8,885 nt of DNA, taken from positions 1 to 8,885 of the forward strand of contig JALVDQ010000328.1 of assembly GCA_027008885.1 (NCBI GenBank), read 5' to 3'. Below the pieces are notes generated by a model. It made no database searches. It had not been told where the DNA came from and saw nothing but the letters and a program-made list of their open reading frames with translations. The position numbers and the translations under genes are program-made. Below are positions 1 through 6,087 of this stretch, one piece after another. Position 1 is the first letter of the stretch, and each line of letters starts with the position of its first letter. The DNA is from Thiotrichaceae bacterium (lineage in GTDB: Bacteria > Pseudomonadota > Gammaproteobacteria > Thiotrichales > Thiotrichaceae).

Positions 1-240
1 AGCCGAGATCACCTTGTTGTTTTTGATCAGGTAAAGTTTTTGCTCGCTGGCTGATATGATAATAAGAGGGTTCTGGGGTGAATTTGGAAAGCGCTGACGC
101 AGATCCTGTATAATTTCCTGAAAGTCGCTGATACTGGGAAGTGCCGTATTTGCAACACTTATTGACATTAACAGTGAACTAGTCACTGTCAGACATATCA
201 ATAGCAGCCATGTCTTTATTTTTTTGTTTTTTCGCGTCAT
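1..240 (-). CDS. Exported L,D-transpeptidase-like protein (YkuD family), N-terminal part only
   Basis: The open frame runs from an ATG at 240 down through base 1, giving 80 residues before the window edge cuts it. The N-terminus is a classic Sec signal: basic MTRKNKKIK, a hydrophobic run from about residue 11 to 28, and candidate signal-peptidase sites after SVA (about residue 30) or NTA (about 33). From residue 58 the segment [19 protein letters not shown] matches how YkuD L,D-transpeptidase domains begin, with a beta strand of the form 'I-V-x-x-x-x-Q-x-L-y-l-y-x-n'. Such enzymes act in the periplasm and form 3-3 crosslinks in peptidoglycan or attach proteins to it. The catalytic SHGxxCxxM motif would lie outside the window, so activity is not shown. 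A later ATG at 168 would follow the purF stop, but it lacks a ribosome-binding site and would lose the signal peptide. The start at 240 has GGAGG nine bases upstream. It overlaps the end of purF by 62 bp in another frame. Confidence 0.72.
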   Translation of the reverse strand, partial: MTRKNKKIKTWLLLICLTVTSSLLMSISVANTALPSISDFQEIIQDLRQRFPNSPQNPLIIISASEQKLYLIKNNKVISA

Positions 241-1681
241 TACGTCTTGCCTCCAGTTCGGTGAAGTAACTTTCTTTTTCGCCGGTTATATAGTTTCCAT
301 TGAAAACAGAACAGTCAAATTGCTTTAAATCAGGATTACCTACGGTAATAGACTCGATCAAGTCGTCAAGATCCTGATAAATCAGACGATCAGCGCCAAT
401 TTCCTTTGCGACCTCTTCCTCGCTTCTGCCATGTGCAATCAGTTCGGTTGCTGCGGGCATATCTATCCCATAAATATTTGGATAGCGTATAGCAGGTGAG
501 GCGGATGCAAAATAAACCTTTTTTGCGCCAGAATCCCTTGCCATTTGGACAATTTCGCGTGAAGTAGTTCCGCGCACAATAGAATCGTCAACAAGCATGA
601 CGTTTTTTCCTTTAAATTCAATATCCAGGGGATTTAGTTTGCGACGAACGGATTTTTTCCGCTGTTTTTGACCTGGCATAATAAAGGTTCTGGCAATATA
701 GCGATTCTTTATATATCCCTCACGATAGGGCACATCCAGCGTGATTGCCATTTCCAGTGCAGAGGTACGACTCGTATCAGGAATAGGGATGACGACATCA
801 ATATCATGATCCGGCCATTCCCGCATAACCTTCTCTGCAAGCTTATGCCCCATGCGCATGCGTGCTTTATGCACAAAGACATTGTCAATAATCGAGTCAG
901 GTCGTGCAAAATAGACGTATTCAAAAATACAGCTATTGTACCTTGGATTTTCAGCGCATTGCTTAAGGTGTACTTTGCCATCATAGGTAATGAAGATGGC
1001 TTCACCAGGCTTGATATCCCGAACAATTTTATAACCCTGGGTAACCAGTGCAACACTCTCGGAGGCAATCATATAATCTGTGCCAAGCTCGCTTTCACGC
1101 TTGCCGTATACCAGCGGGCGGATTCCATTGGGATCACGAAAACCGACGATGCCATCACGGGTAATCATGGCGACCACCGCATAAGCACCAATACAGCGTT
1201 TATGAACTCCTGCAACAGCGGCAAATATCTCTTCCGGCTGTACCTGGTAGGCTTTGTATTTTTGTAGCTCCTGGGCAAAAATATTGAGTAGAACTTCAGA
1301 GTCCGAAGAGGTGTTAATATGCCGCCGATCCTGCATGTAAAGCTCTTTTTTCAGCTCATTGGCATTGGTTAGATTGCCATTATGTGCGAGCGAAATACCA
1401 TAAGGCGAGTTTACATAAAATGGCTGGGCTTCAGAGCTGGATGAAGAACCCGCTGTGGGATAACGCAGATGACCGACTCCCATATTACCCTGTAAACGGC
1501 TCATATGTGTCTCGGTAAACACATCGGAAACCAGACCGTTTTTACGCCGGATATAAAGACGTTTTCCATCACTCGTCACCATGCCGGCAGCATCCTGACC
1601 ACGATGTTGTAAAACTAACAGTCCGTCATATAGTTCCTGATTTACTGGTGCATGACCAAGGATACCGATTATTCCGCACAT
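179..1681 (-). CDS. purF: Amidophosphoribosyltransferase (glutamine PRPP amidotransferase)
   Basis: This enzyme catalyses the first committed step of purine synthesis, turning PRPP and glutamine into phosphoribosylamine in the cytosol. The protein is 500 residues, close to the E. coli enzyme (about 505). It starts MCGIIGI, so removal of Met exposes Cys2, the Ntn-amidotransferase nucleophile, with no propeptide. The glutaminase half includes GHLRYPTAG and LAHNGNLTN (conserved asparagine). The phosphoribosyltransferase half carries the PRPP loop [17 protein letters not shown], with the acidic pair near residue 365. Upstream of the ATG is GGAAGG with a six-base spacer. The gap to cvpA is 35 bp, which supports cotranscription. 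The charged tail ([14 protein letters not shown]) is the part whose DNA also encodes the start and signal peptide of the next gene. No PurR-like operator was recognised. Confidence 0.98.
   Translation of the reverse strand: MCGIIGILGHAPVNQELYDGLLVLQHRGQDAAGMVTSDGKRLYIRRKNGLVSDVFTETHMSRLQGNMGVGHLRYPTAGSSSSSEAQPFYVNSPYGISLAHNGNLTNANELKKELYMQDRRHINTSSDSEVLLNIFAQELQKYKAYQVQPEEIFAAVAGVHKRCIGAYAVVAMITRDGIVGFRDPNGIRPLVYGKRESELGTDYMIASESVALVTQGYKIVRDIKPGEAIFITYDGKVHLKQCAENPRYNSCIFEYVYFARPDSIIDNVFVHKARMRMGHKLAEKVMREWPDHDIDVVIPIPDTSRTSALEMAITLDVPYREGYIKNRYIARTFIMPGQKQRKKSVRRKLNPLDIEFKGKNVMLVDDSIVRGTTSREIVQMARDSGAKKVYFASASPAIRYPNIYGIDMPAATELIAHGRSEEEVAKEIGADRLIYQDLDDLIESITVGNPDLKQFDCSVFNGNYITGEKESYFTELEARRNDAKKQKNKDMAAIDMSDSD
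250..254 (-). promoter_or_regulatory. Ribosome-binding site for the nested transpeptidase-like gene, inside purF
   Basis: On the minus strand the sequence is GGAGG, then nine bases (CAAGACGTA), then ATG at 240. It lies within the purF codons for Leu-Glu-Ala near the C-terminus. It is the strongest Shine-Dalgarno match in this stretch. It decides the start of the downstream gene in favour of 240 over the ATG at 168. Confidence 0.7.
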
Positions 1682-1716
1682 GGATGACCTTCCGTCTGTT
1701 TCTATTTATAAAATAG

Positions 1717-2295
1717 TTACTTGATGGGGGGAGTGTTTTGCTTCTCAGTTTCAGTTTTTTCAGAAGACGAATCAGAAGATGAAGAAGAACCTATGTCGAG
1801 GTTTTCATCAATAATTTTGTTTACATCTTCTGGAACAAGCGTTCTGATATATTCAGCCGCTTCCTGAAACCTGGGGATAAACTTGGACTGCTTCCAGAGT
1901 TCCTGGTCTGGCAGTTCGGTAATACTCAATAACATGATCATCAGGGTTATAGCAAAACCACCCAGCAGTATGCCAAGCCCGGCCCCAAGGACGCGGTCAA
2001 AGGCACCCAGACCAATAGCATTAATCACGCGATTTAACAGATAATTAATGATGGCACCTGCCATTAACACAGCAAGAAAAATAAGCAGACCCGCCAAACC
2101 AGTCTGCATTAAATCATTACTGAGTTTTATTGGCAATTCAACCGCCAGGGCATCCTTGTATTTTATTGCGAGAAGGATGGCAGCAGTCCAGGTGGCAAGA
2201 AAAATTGCCATCCAGACCAGACCCCGCATAAAACCGATAAGGGCAGTTATCAGTATAATGACAGCGATTGCTACATCAATGAAATTAAAATCCAT
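1717..2295 (-). CDS. cvpA: CvpA family inner-membrane protein
   Basis: CvpA proteins are small inner-membrane proteins first found as needed for colicin V production in E. coli. In relatives they affect envelope stress and bile tolerance; the molecular function is not settled. This one has 192 residues, against about 160 in E. coli. Four hydrophobic segments are visible at roughly residues 5-25, 28-45, 65-88 and 100-125. The start NFIDVAIAVIILITALIGFMRG and the FDRVLGAGLGILLGG stretch are typical of the family. The C-terminal tail after about residue 167 is a hydrophilic run rich in Ser, Glu and Thr (GSSSSSDSSSEKTETEK) and explains the extra length. It lies between the dedD-like gene (82 bp upstream) and purF (35 bp downstream), as in E. 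coli. An AGGACA-like ribosome site precedes the ATG. The 82-bp gap could hold an internal promoter, but none is convincing. Confidence 0.93.
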   Translation of the reverse strand: MDFNFIDVAIAVIILITALIGFMRGLVWMAIFLATWTAAILLAIKYKDALAVELPIKLSNDLMQTGLAGLLIFLAVLMAGAIINYLLNRVINAIGLGAFDRVLGAGLGILLGGFAITLMIMLLSITELPDQELWKQSKFIPRFQEAAEYIRTLVPEDVNKIIDENLDIGSSSSSDSSSEKTETEKQNTPPIK

Positions 2296-2377
2296 ATAGT
2301 GTTGTCCTGTTGTCCTTCAATGATCGACTATTCACTAAAATTGATACGTTTTCACAATCTAATCTGCCGAACGGTTC

Positions 2378-3433
2378 CTAATTAGCTACAACAAGGCTGT
2401 TTTGCACAAAAAAGTTTTTCTTGTAGCGGCGTTTCATCTTCTGTTGAGCCTTTATCGCAGCACTGCGGGTAGCTCCAGCTTTTACACGAACTCTGTAGAG
2501 CACCTTGTTATTTTTGGTGGTGCGGGTAACAACAACCTGATAACCCTCTCTTCTCATTGTGGCAGCAAGCTTGTTGGCGCGCGACTGACTTGATGTTGCC
2601 ATTAACTGTATAGCATAGCTGCCTTTGGGTAAGGATGAACTCGTCGCCGGTTTGGCTTTTTTGGCAACGTTCTTTGTAGTGCTGGCGTGTTTTGCTGCAT
2701 GCACTTTAGCAGGGGCAGGCGTTTGCCTTTTGGGTCTGGCTGAGCTGCCTGCATAATCTGATCCATGTGACGCAGAAACAATACGGGTTTTTCTTTCCTT
2801 GATCAAACGGGGTTTATAAGCTCGATCAGATGCTCCGCTGGCATTGGCGACGACAGTATGTTTTTTGGCGGCATTAGCAGCATTATTGTTTGCTAGCCGT
2901 GCCTGCTTTGCCCTGTTAACATGGCTTTTGCCCGTATTACCCGTATTAACTGCATTATCTGGCTGTGCTCCTACAACAGGTGCGCCTCCATCAATAACAC
3001 CCCGTTGCTCGCCTGGTGCGGCAGGGCGGATGGAAAAACCAGGGCGCATTGCGGTGACAGCTGTACCTGTTTCGGGGGCACTGGGTGCGGCTGCGGGCTT
3101 AACGGTTTGCGTTGCCGTTGTTGCGGTATCCGTCACAGCTTCATCGGCACCAGTTGCTGCCGCGACAACAGTAGCGCCAGCTCTGTCCGTAGTGTTACCA
3201 TCAGCGTTTGCAAGATCAGCAGTGCCATTGTTAGTGCTTAATGTTGCATTATCATTTGTATCAGACAGGCGGGGTATTCTTTCATTCGTTGTTCCATTCG
3301 TAGTTCCCGGTATATTCATAACGACTTCCTGCCTTTCACGACTTTTATCTTTTAATAAATAGCCAAGTAGCAGGGCGGCTATAATTGCCAGAACAACTGC
3401 ACCGATACCACGTTTTACCATTATATTATCCAT
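2378..3433 (-). CDS. dedD: SPOR-domain cell-division protein, DedD-like
   Basis: This is a bitopic inner-membrane protein of 351 residues. It has a short cytoplasmic N-terminus, one membrane helix at about residues 10-27 (GAVVLAIIAALLLGYLL), a long periplasmic linker, and a C-terminal SPOR domain at about residues 270-351. The SPOR domain begins with GSYAIQLMATSSQSRANKLA and ends with FFVQNSLVV, matching the family pattern. SPOR domains bind glycan strands lacking stem peptides at the division septum, and DedD helps septal constriction in E. coli. The linker (about residues 35-265) is low in complexity and rich in Ala, Thr, Asn and later Lys/Arg, which makes the protein much longer than E. 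coli DedD (about 220). The folC stop lies 15 bp upstream and cvpA follows. The ribosome site is weak (AGGGA, long spacer), and Met5 is a possible alternative start. The symbol rests on position and domain layout. Confidence 0.88.
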   Translation of the reverse strand: MDNIMVKRGIGAVVLAIIAALLLGYLLKDKSRERQEVVMNIPGTTNGTTNERIPRLSDTNDNATLSTNNGTADLANADGNTTDRAGATVVAAATGADEAVTDTATTATQTVKPAAAPSAPETGTAVTAMRPGFSIRPAAPGEQRGVIDGGAPVVGAQPDNAVNTGNTGKSHVNRAKQARLANNNAANAAKKHTVVANASGASDRAYKPRLIKERKTRIVSASHGSDYAGSSARPKRQTPAPAKVHAAKHASTTKNVAKKAKPATSSSLPKGSYAIQLMATSSQSRANKLAATMRREGYQVVVTRTTKNNKVLYRVRVKAGATRSAAIKAQQKMKRRYKKNFFVQNSLVVAN

Positions 3434-3448
3434 AATCTTTGCGTTTCC

Positions 3449-4741
3449 CTATAAGTTACAATTGTTAATGACAGCAGATACTACCAGAAAAGAACCAAAA
3501 GCGACTACTCTATCTTCAATTTTGCTGATGTTTTTTAGAAATTCACACGCATCTGAAAAATTTTCATGGGGTATTACTCTGCCCTGAACAGTTTCTTTAT
3601 TAAATGACTGGTTTAGCTCCGTTAGGGTTAGACCACGGGAGCCTTCCAGACCGACAATATGCCACTCATCAATGTATTGATCAAGAATAGAGATGACCTG
3701 GGAAATATCTTTATCTTTCAGCATTGAAAACAGCGCGTAGTTTTTGCCCTTGAGCGAATTCTTTTGCAGATACCCCGCCAGTGCCTTGGCGGCATGCGGG
3801 TTGTGTGCCACATCAAGCAACCATTGCGGTTTTGATTGTAGCACTTGCAAGCGTCCAGGTGCCCTGGCTTCGCGCAGCCCCTCCCGAATTGCCTTGCCTG
3901 ATACAGGCAGAGTCGCCTGCATTGCTTCAATGCCTGCAATCACCGTAGCAGCATTATTGAGCTGAAATTCTCCAGCCAGGGAGGGCAGGGGGAGTTGATA
4001 GCTTTTTTCGCTGTTACTCCAGAGCCAGCGGCGCTTGTCATCGGTCACGCCAGCAGTCATCTTGTAAAAAAAGTCCGTATTGAGCTGCAACAGCTTTGCG
4101 CCAATACGCCCGGCTTCAGAACGGATTGAGTCAGGCGGATTGGGATCACCACTAATCACGGGTCGCTGCGCTCGCATAATGCCGGATTTTTCGATTGCAA
4201 TCAGCTCCCGGTCATTGCCAAGCCAGTCACTATGATCAATATCAATACTGCTGATGAGAGCAAGCGATGCATCCCACAGATTAGCGGCATCAAGTCGTCC
4301 ACCCAGACCGACTTCAAGAATGGCAACATCAACCTGCTTCCGGGCAAAGATCAGCATTGCAGCAAGAGTACCAAATTCAAAATAACTCAGGCTGATATGA
4401 CCACGCGCCGCTTCAATCTGCTCAAAGGCATTGATGATTAACTGGTCAGATGCCTCTTTCCCATTGAGCTTAATGCGCTCATTATATCTGAGCAAATGAG
4501 GCGATGTATAATTGCCGGTTTGATAGCCCTGTGCCCTGTAGATCGCATCCAGCATGGCAACACAGGAACCTTTGCCGTTTGTACCCGCAACCGTGATGAG
4601 CGGGAAATCTGTTGTGAGCAGATTCAGCCTGGCGGCAACCTGACGGATTCTGTCAAGCCCCAGATCAATTTCGGTTGAATGCAGTGTTTCCTGCCAGCTT
4701 AGCCATTCAGCCAAAGATTTTTTTGTCAATGATTCTTTCAT
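3449..4741 (-). CDS. folC: Bifunctional dihydrofolate synthase / folylpolyglutamate synthase
   Basis: FolC adds glutamate to dihydropteroate and extends the polyglutamate tail of folates, using ATP in the cytosol. The protein is 430 residues, the usual length. Visible family signatures are the N-terminal LAEWLSWQETLHSTEIDLGL, the ATP-binding loop GTNGKGS at residues 53-59, the YTSPHLLRYNERI segment, the LEVGLGGRLDAAN motif, IDHSDWLG, and DVAHNPHAAKAL in the C-terminal Mur-ligase-like domain. The Mur-ligase fold is thus complete with no frameshift. The start fits family N-termini, although no clear Shine-Dalgarno precedes it. It is the first gene of the folC-dedD-cvpA-purF run. In E. coli accD lies just upstream; here the upstream side is a 17-bp minisatellite and MITE sequence. 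One-carbon folates feed purine synthesis, which gives a functional link to purF. Confidence 0.97.
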   Translation of the reverse strand: MKESLTKKSLAEWLSWQETLHSTEIDLGLDRIRQVAARLNLLTTDFPLITVAGTNGKGSCVAMLDAIYRAQGYQTGNYTSPHLLRYNERIKLNGKEASDQLIINAFEQIEAARGHISLSYFEFGTLAAMLIFARKQVDVAILEVGLGGRLDAANLWDASLALISSIDIDHSDWLGNDRELIAIEKSGIMRAQRPVISGDPNPPDSIRSEAGRIGAKLLQLNTDFFYKMTAGVTDDKRRWLWSNSEKSYQLPLPSLAGEFQLNNAATVIAGIEAMQATLPVSGKAIREGLREARAPGRLQVLQSKPQWLLDVAHNPHAAKALAGYLQKNSLKGKNYALFSMLKDKDISQVISILDQYIDEWHIVGLEGSRGLTLTELNQSFNKETVQGRVIPHENFSDACEFLKNISKIEDRVVAFGSFLVVSAVINNCNL

Positions 4742-4791
4742 TATCTAAAGTTTCAAACAAGAGCGTGCAAGCCAGCAGCCAGGAAATACGT

Positions 4792-4888
4792 GAGCCAAGG
4801 AAACGCGCAAGCCAAGGAAACGCGCGAGCCAAGGAAACGCGCGAGCCAAGGAAACGCGCGAGCCAAGGAAACGCGCGAGCCAAGGAAA
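4792..4888. repeat. 17-bp minisatellite directly upstream of folC
   Basis: The unit GAGCCAAGGAAACGCGC is repeated in perfect 17-bp register: 4792-4808, 4809-4825 (first base A), 4826-4842, 4843-4859 and 4860-4876. A 12-base partial unit at 4877-4888 then breaks down. A decayed copy seems to precede it at about 4768-4790. The period is not a multiple of three, so translations cycle through frames and the apparent ORF (ARAKETREPRKRASQG) is an artefact. The array ends about 50 bp before the folC ATG, so it probably lies in the folC leader or promoter region. Confidence 0.95.
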
Positions 4889-4964
4889 GTGTAAACTAAA
4901 AAACTGTATTCGTGTTAATTTCTTTCTTTAAAATCTCTGCGGTTTTCTGCGCAACTGAGGACAG

Positions 4965-5017
4965 AGCAACGTAGTGCAATTCCCGTATTCCGCAGGCTTC
5001 ATACGGGCTACGTTGCT
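4965..5017. repeat. REP-like palindrome with two stacked stems
   Basis: The outer arms AGCAACGTAG (4965-4974) and CTACGTTGCT (5008-5017) are exact complements. Inside them CCCGTAT (4982-4988) pairs with ATACGGG (5001-5007) around a 12-base loop. On the minus strand the core reads GTAGCCCGTATGAAGCCTGC then GGAATACGGG. This resembles the widespread proteobacterial REP type of general form GTAGCCCGGATGnAGCG...GGAATCCGGG; that family link is from memory. Position and structure fit a bacterial interspersed palindrome, not a gene. Confidence 0.75.
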
Positions 5018-5102
5018 GTTCTCTATCCTCTGTTCTCTGACTCACCCATCCCCCCCTTTTTTTACATATTTTAGGGTGTTCCTTAAATGGAAAAAATGAA
5101 AA

Positions 5103-5238
5103 TAAGTACTTTGTTTCCTGTTTTTTGATATTCAAGGCATTGCGACGGGAGCATAGTGGGCTATGTGACCAAAGCAATAACGAAGAAGATCAGAAAACAG
5201 GGGGCTAAATTGTTAGATTAATTTTGAGCGGGTACTTA
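5103..5238. mobile_element. MITE-A copy 1 (fold-back element, one arm shortened)
   Basis: It is bounded by TAAGTAC (5103-5109) and its exact complement GTACTTA (5232-5238). The segment 5113-5235 is identical, apart from one extra G in a G-run at about 5200-5204, to the reverse complement of 8538-8659. It folds on itself: CCTGTTTTTTGAT (from 5118) faces ATCAGAAAACAGG (ending about 5202), GCATTGC faces GCAATA, and CATAG-TGGG-CTATG forms the tip (5152-5165). Compared with copy 2 it lacks about 27 bp of the outer left arm. It encodes no transposase, so any movement would need a helper. TA dinucleotides at both ends would fit a TA-targeting (IS630/Tc1-like) transposase, but this is only suggestive. 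Confidence 0.8.
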
Positions 5239-5239
5239 G

Positions 5240-5398
5240 GAGCCTGTCCGAGAACTGGGATTGAAGCGAAAATTTCAGAATTGTTATAAGGTGAGTTTAT
5301 CAAGAGAGGCGAATAGTCGCTCTATTTAACGAACTTGATAAGCTCAGATTATGATGATTGTGGGATTTGCAGTCAATTTCTAGTTCTCGGACAGGCTC
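5240..5398. mobile_element. MITE-B, 159-bp element with 17-bp terminal inverted repeats
   Basis: GAGCCTGTCCGAGAACT at 5240-5256 is the exact reverse complement of 5382-5398. TTAG lies directly on both sides (5236-5239 and 5399-5402), as expected of a 4-bp target duplication. TTAG fits the YTAR target known for part of the IS5 family, and GAGCCTGT-type ends are also seen there. Inner arms TGAGTTTATCAAG (5292-5304) and CTTGATAAGCTCA (5334-5346) pair with one mismatch, so the whole element folds back. It has no coding capacity and is most likely a non-autonomous derivative. The exact duplication boundary could shift by one base on either side. Confidence 0.85.
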
Positions 5399-5419
5399 TT
5401 AGGGACGCCCTTTATTTTT

Positions 5420-5436
5420 AGTTCTTAAACAGGCTC
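5420..5436. repeat. Degenerate MITE-B-like terminus at the end of the thioredoxin-like gene
   Basis: AGTTCTTAAACAGGCTC differs from the right terminus of MITE-B (AGTTCTCGGACAGGCTC) at three central bases. It lies 21 bp beyond MITE-B in the same orientation and spans the stop codon (5425-5427) and last codons of the thioredoxin-like gene. No matching left terminus with the same variant bases was found in the window. It could be the remnant of an older related element or a chance match to a coding end. Confidence 0.5.
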
Positions 5437-5994
5437 ATTACCTGCTTTCCATTTGATATTGCAACCGAGTGAGGGCTTCTGGTTTTCAGGTGAGGGCTTG
5501 CCTGCAAGCAGGCTCTCTACTGCGTTTTGCAAATCAATGCCTGTTACCGGTATGTCTTTATTGGGTCTGGCATCATCAAACTGCCCCCGGTAATACAGTT
5601 TGTGATCTGCATCGAACAGATACAAATCAGGGGTACAGGCTGCTTTGTATTGTTGGGCAACTTCTTGTGTTTCATCATAAAGATAGGCAAAGCTATAGTT
5701 ATATTTTTGAGAATCTTCAAGCATTTTTTCAGGGCTGTCCTCTGGATAATTTGCAACATCATTTGCATTGATTGCAATTACCTCAACGCCTTTCTTCTGA
5801 AATTCTTTTGCCAGTTTTGCGAAGACTTCTTTAATCAGAATAACATAAGGGCAATGGTTACAAATAAAGGCAATGATGACGGGCTTGTCTTTATAGTCAG
5901 ACAGGCTAACCTGTTCTTGTGTTGCGGGATTTAATAAGGAAAAATCTGGAGCCTGAGTGCCAAGTTCCAGCATATTTGAAGGGGTTCGAGCCAT
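5425..5994 (-). CDS. Thioredoxin-fold protein of the peroxiredoxin-like (PRX_like1) type
   Basis: The protein has 189 residues and begins with the AhpC/TSA-type signature LGTQAPDFSLLNP. It carries a CxxC redox motif, CNHC (Cys45 and Cys48, in FICNHCPYV), a cis-proline region AACTPDLYLFD (Cys120, Pro122), and a third conserved-looking Cys178 in PSLGCNIKWK. This arrangement matches a widespread family of thioredoxin-like proteins of unknown substrate, often annotated as redoxin or thioredoxin family protein. There is no signal peptide, so it is probably a cytosolic thiol-disulfide or peroxide-handling protein. From memory, relatives end in a few residues after the GNEP motif; here the frame stops at GNEPV, inside a MITE-B-like terminus, so the last residues may have been replaced. 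The Shine-Dalgarno is weak (GGGTAG). It lies 93 bp from the lipoprotein gene, with a hairpin between them. Confidence 0.85.
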   Translation of the reverse strand: MARTPSNMLELGTQAPDFSLLNPATQEQVSLSDYKDKPVIIAFICNHCPYVILIKEVFAKLAKEFQKKGVEVIAINANDVANYPEDSPEKMLEDSQKYNYSFAYLYDETQEVAQQYKAACTPDLYLFDADHKLYYRGQFDDARPNKDIPVTGIDLQNAVESLLAGKPSPENQKPSLGCNIKWKAGNEPV

Positions 5995-6047
5995 ATTTTA
6001 CTACCCGGAAAATTATTTCATAAGCCTTGAATAAAGCGAAATATGCC

Positions 6048-6076
6048 CTGAATCCTTGTTAGTTGCAAGGATTCAG
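6048..6076 (-). terminator. Perfect 11-bp hairpin after the DUF1287 lipoprotein gene
   Basis: CTGAATCCTTG (6048-6058) and CAAGGATTCAG (6066-6076) pair perfectly around a seven-base loop. The hairpin starts 11 bp beyond the stop of the lipoprotein gene at 6088 in the direction of transcription. The bases after it (GGCATATTTCG) are only mildly T-rich, so it is an imperfect intrinsic terminator or a 3'-end stabilising stem. It separates this gene from the thioredoxin-like gene. Confidence 0.5.
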
Positions 6077-6087
6077 AGCCTGTATGA

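Noticed and set aside
668..1267. 199-codon plus-strand open frame
   Set aside because: It is antisense to strongly conserved purF and has no family resemblance.
2844..3362. 172-codon plus-strand open frame rich in Ala and Val
   Set aside because: It lies antisense to the low-complexity linker of the dedD-like gene, where GC-rich Ala/Thr codons leave the other strand open.
4742..4770. TTGCAC and TAGATA with a 17-bp spacer just before folC
   Set aside because: The -10 box would touch the ATG, so transcription would start inside the gene and there is no suitable later start codon.
4792..4888. CRISPR array
   Set aside because: Units are directly adjacent with no spacers, and no cas genes are present.
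4675..4899. Plus-strand open frame with repeated KRASQGNARAKE peptide
   Set aside because: It is the 17-bp minisatellite read through three frames, and it overlaps the start of folC antisense.
4896..5177. 93-codon minus-strand open frame upstream of folC
   Set aside because: It spans the REP palindrome and most of MITE-A copy 1, has no recognisable domain and no good ribosome site. The frame is a by-product of repeat sequence.
5527..5934. 135-codon plus-strand open frame
   Set aside because: It is antisense to the thioredoxin-like gene and has no domain.
6076..6083. GAGCCTGT near the end of the lipoprotein gene as another MITE-B terminus
   Set aside because: Only eight bases match and the rest of the 17-base terminus does not. 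The terminator-like hairpin explains the site better.
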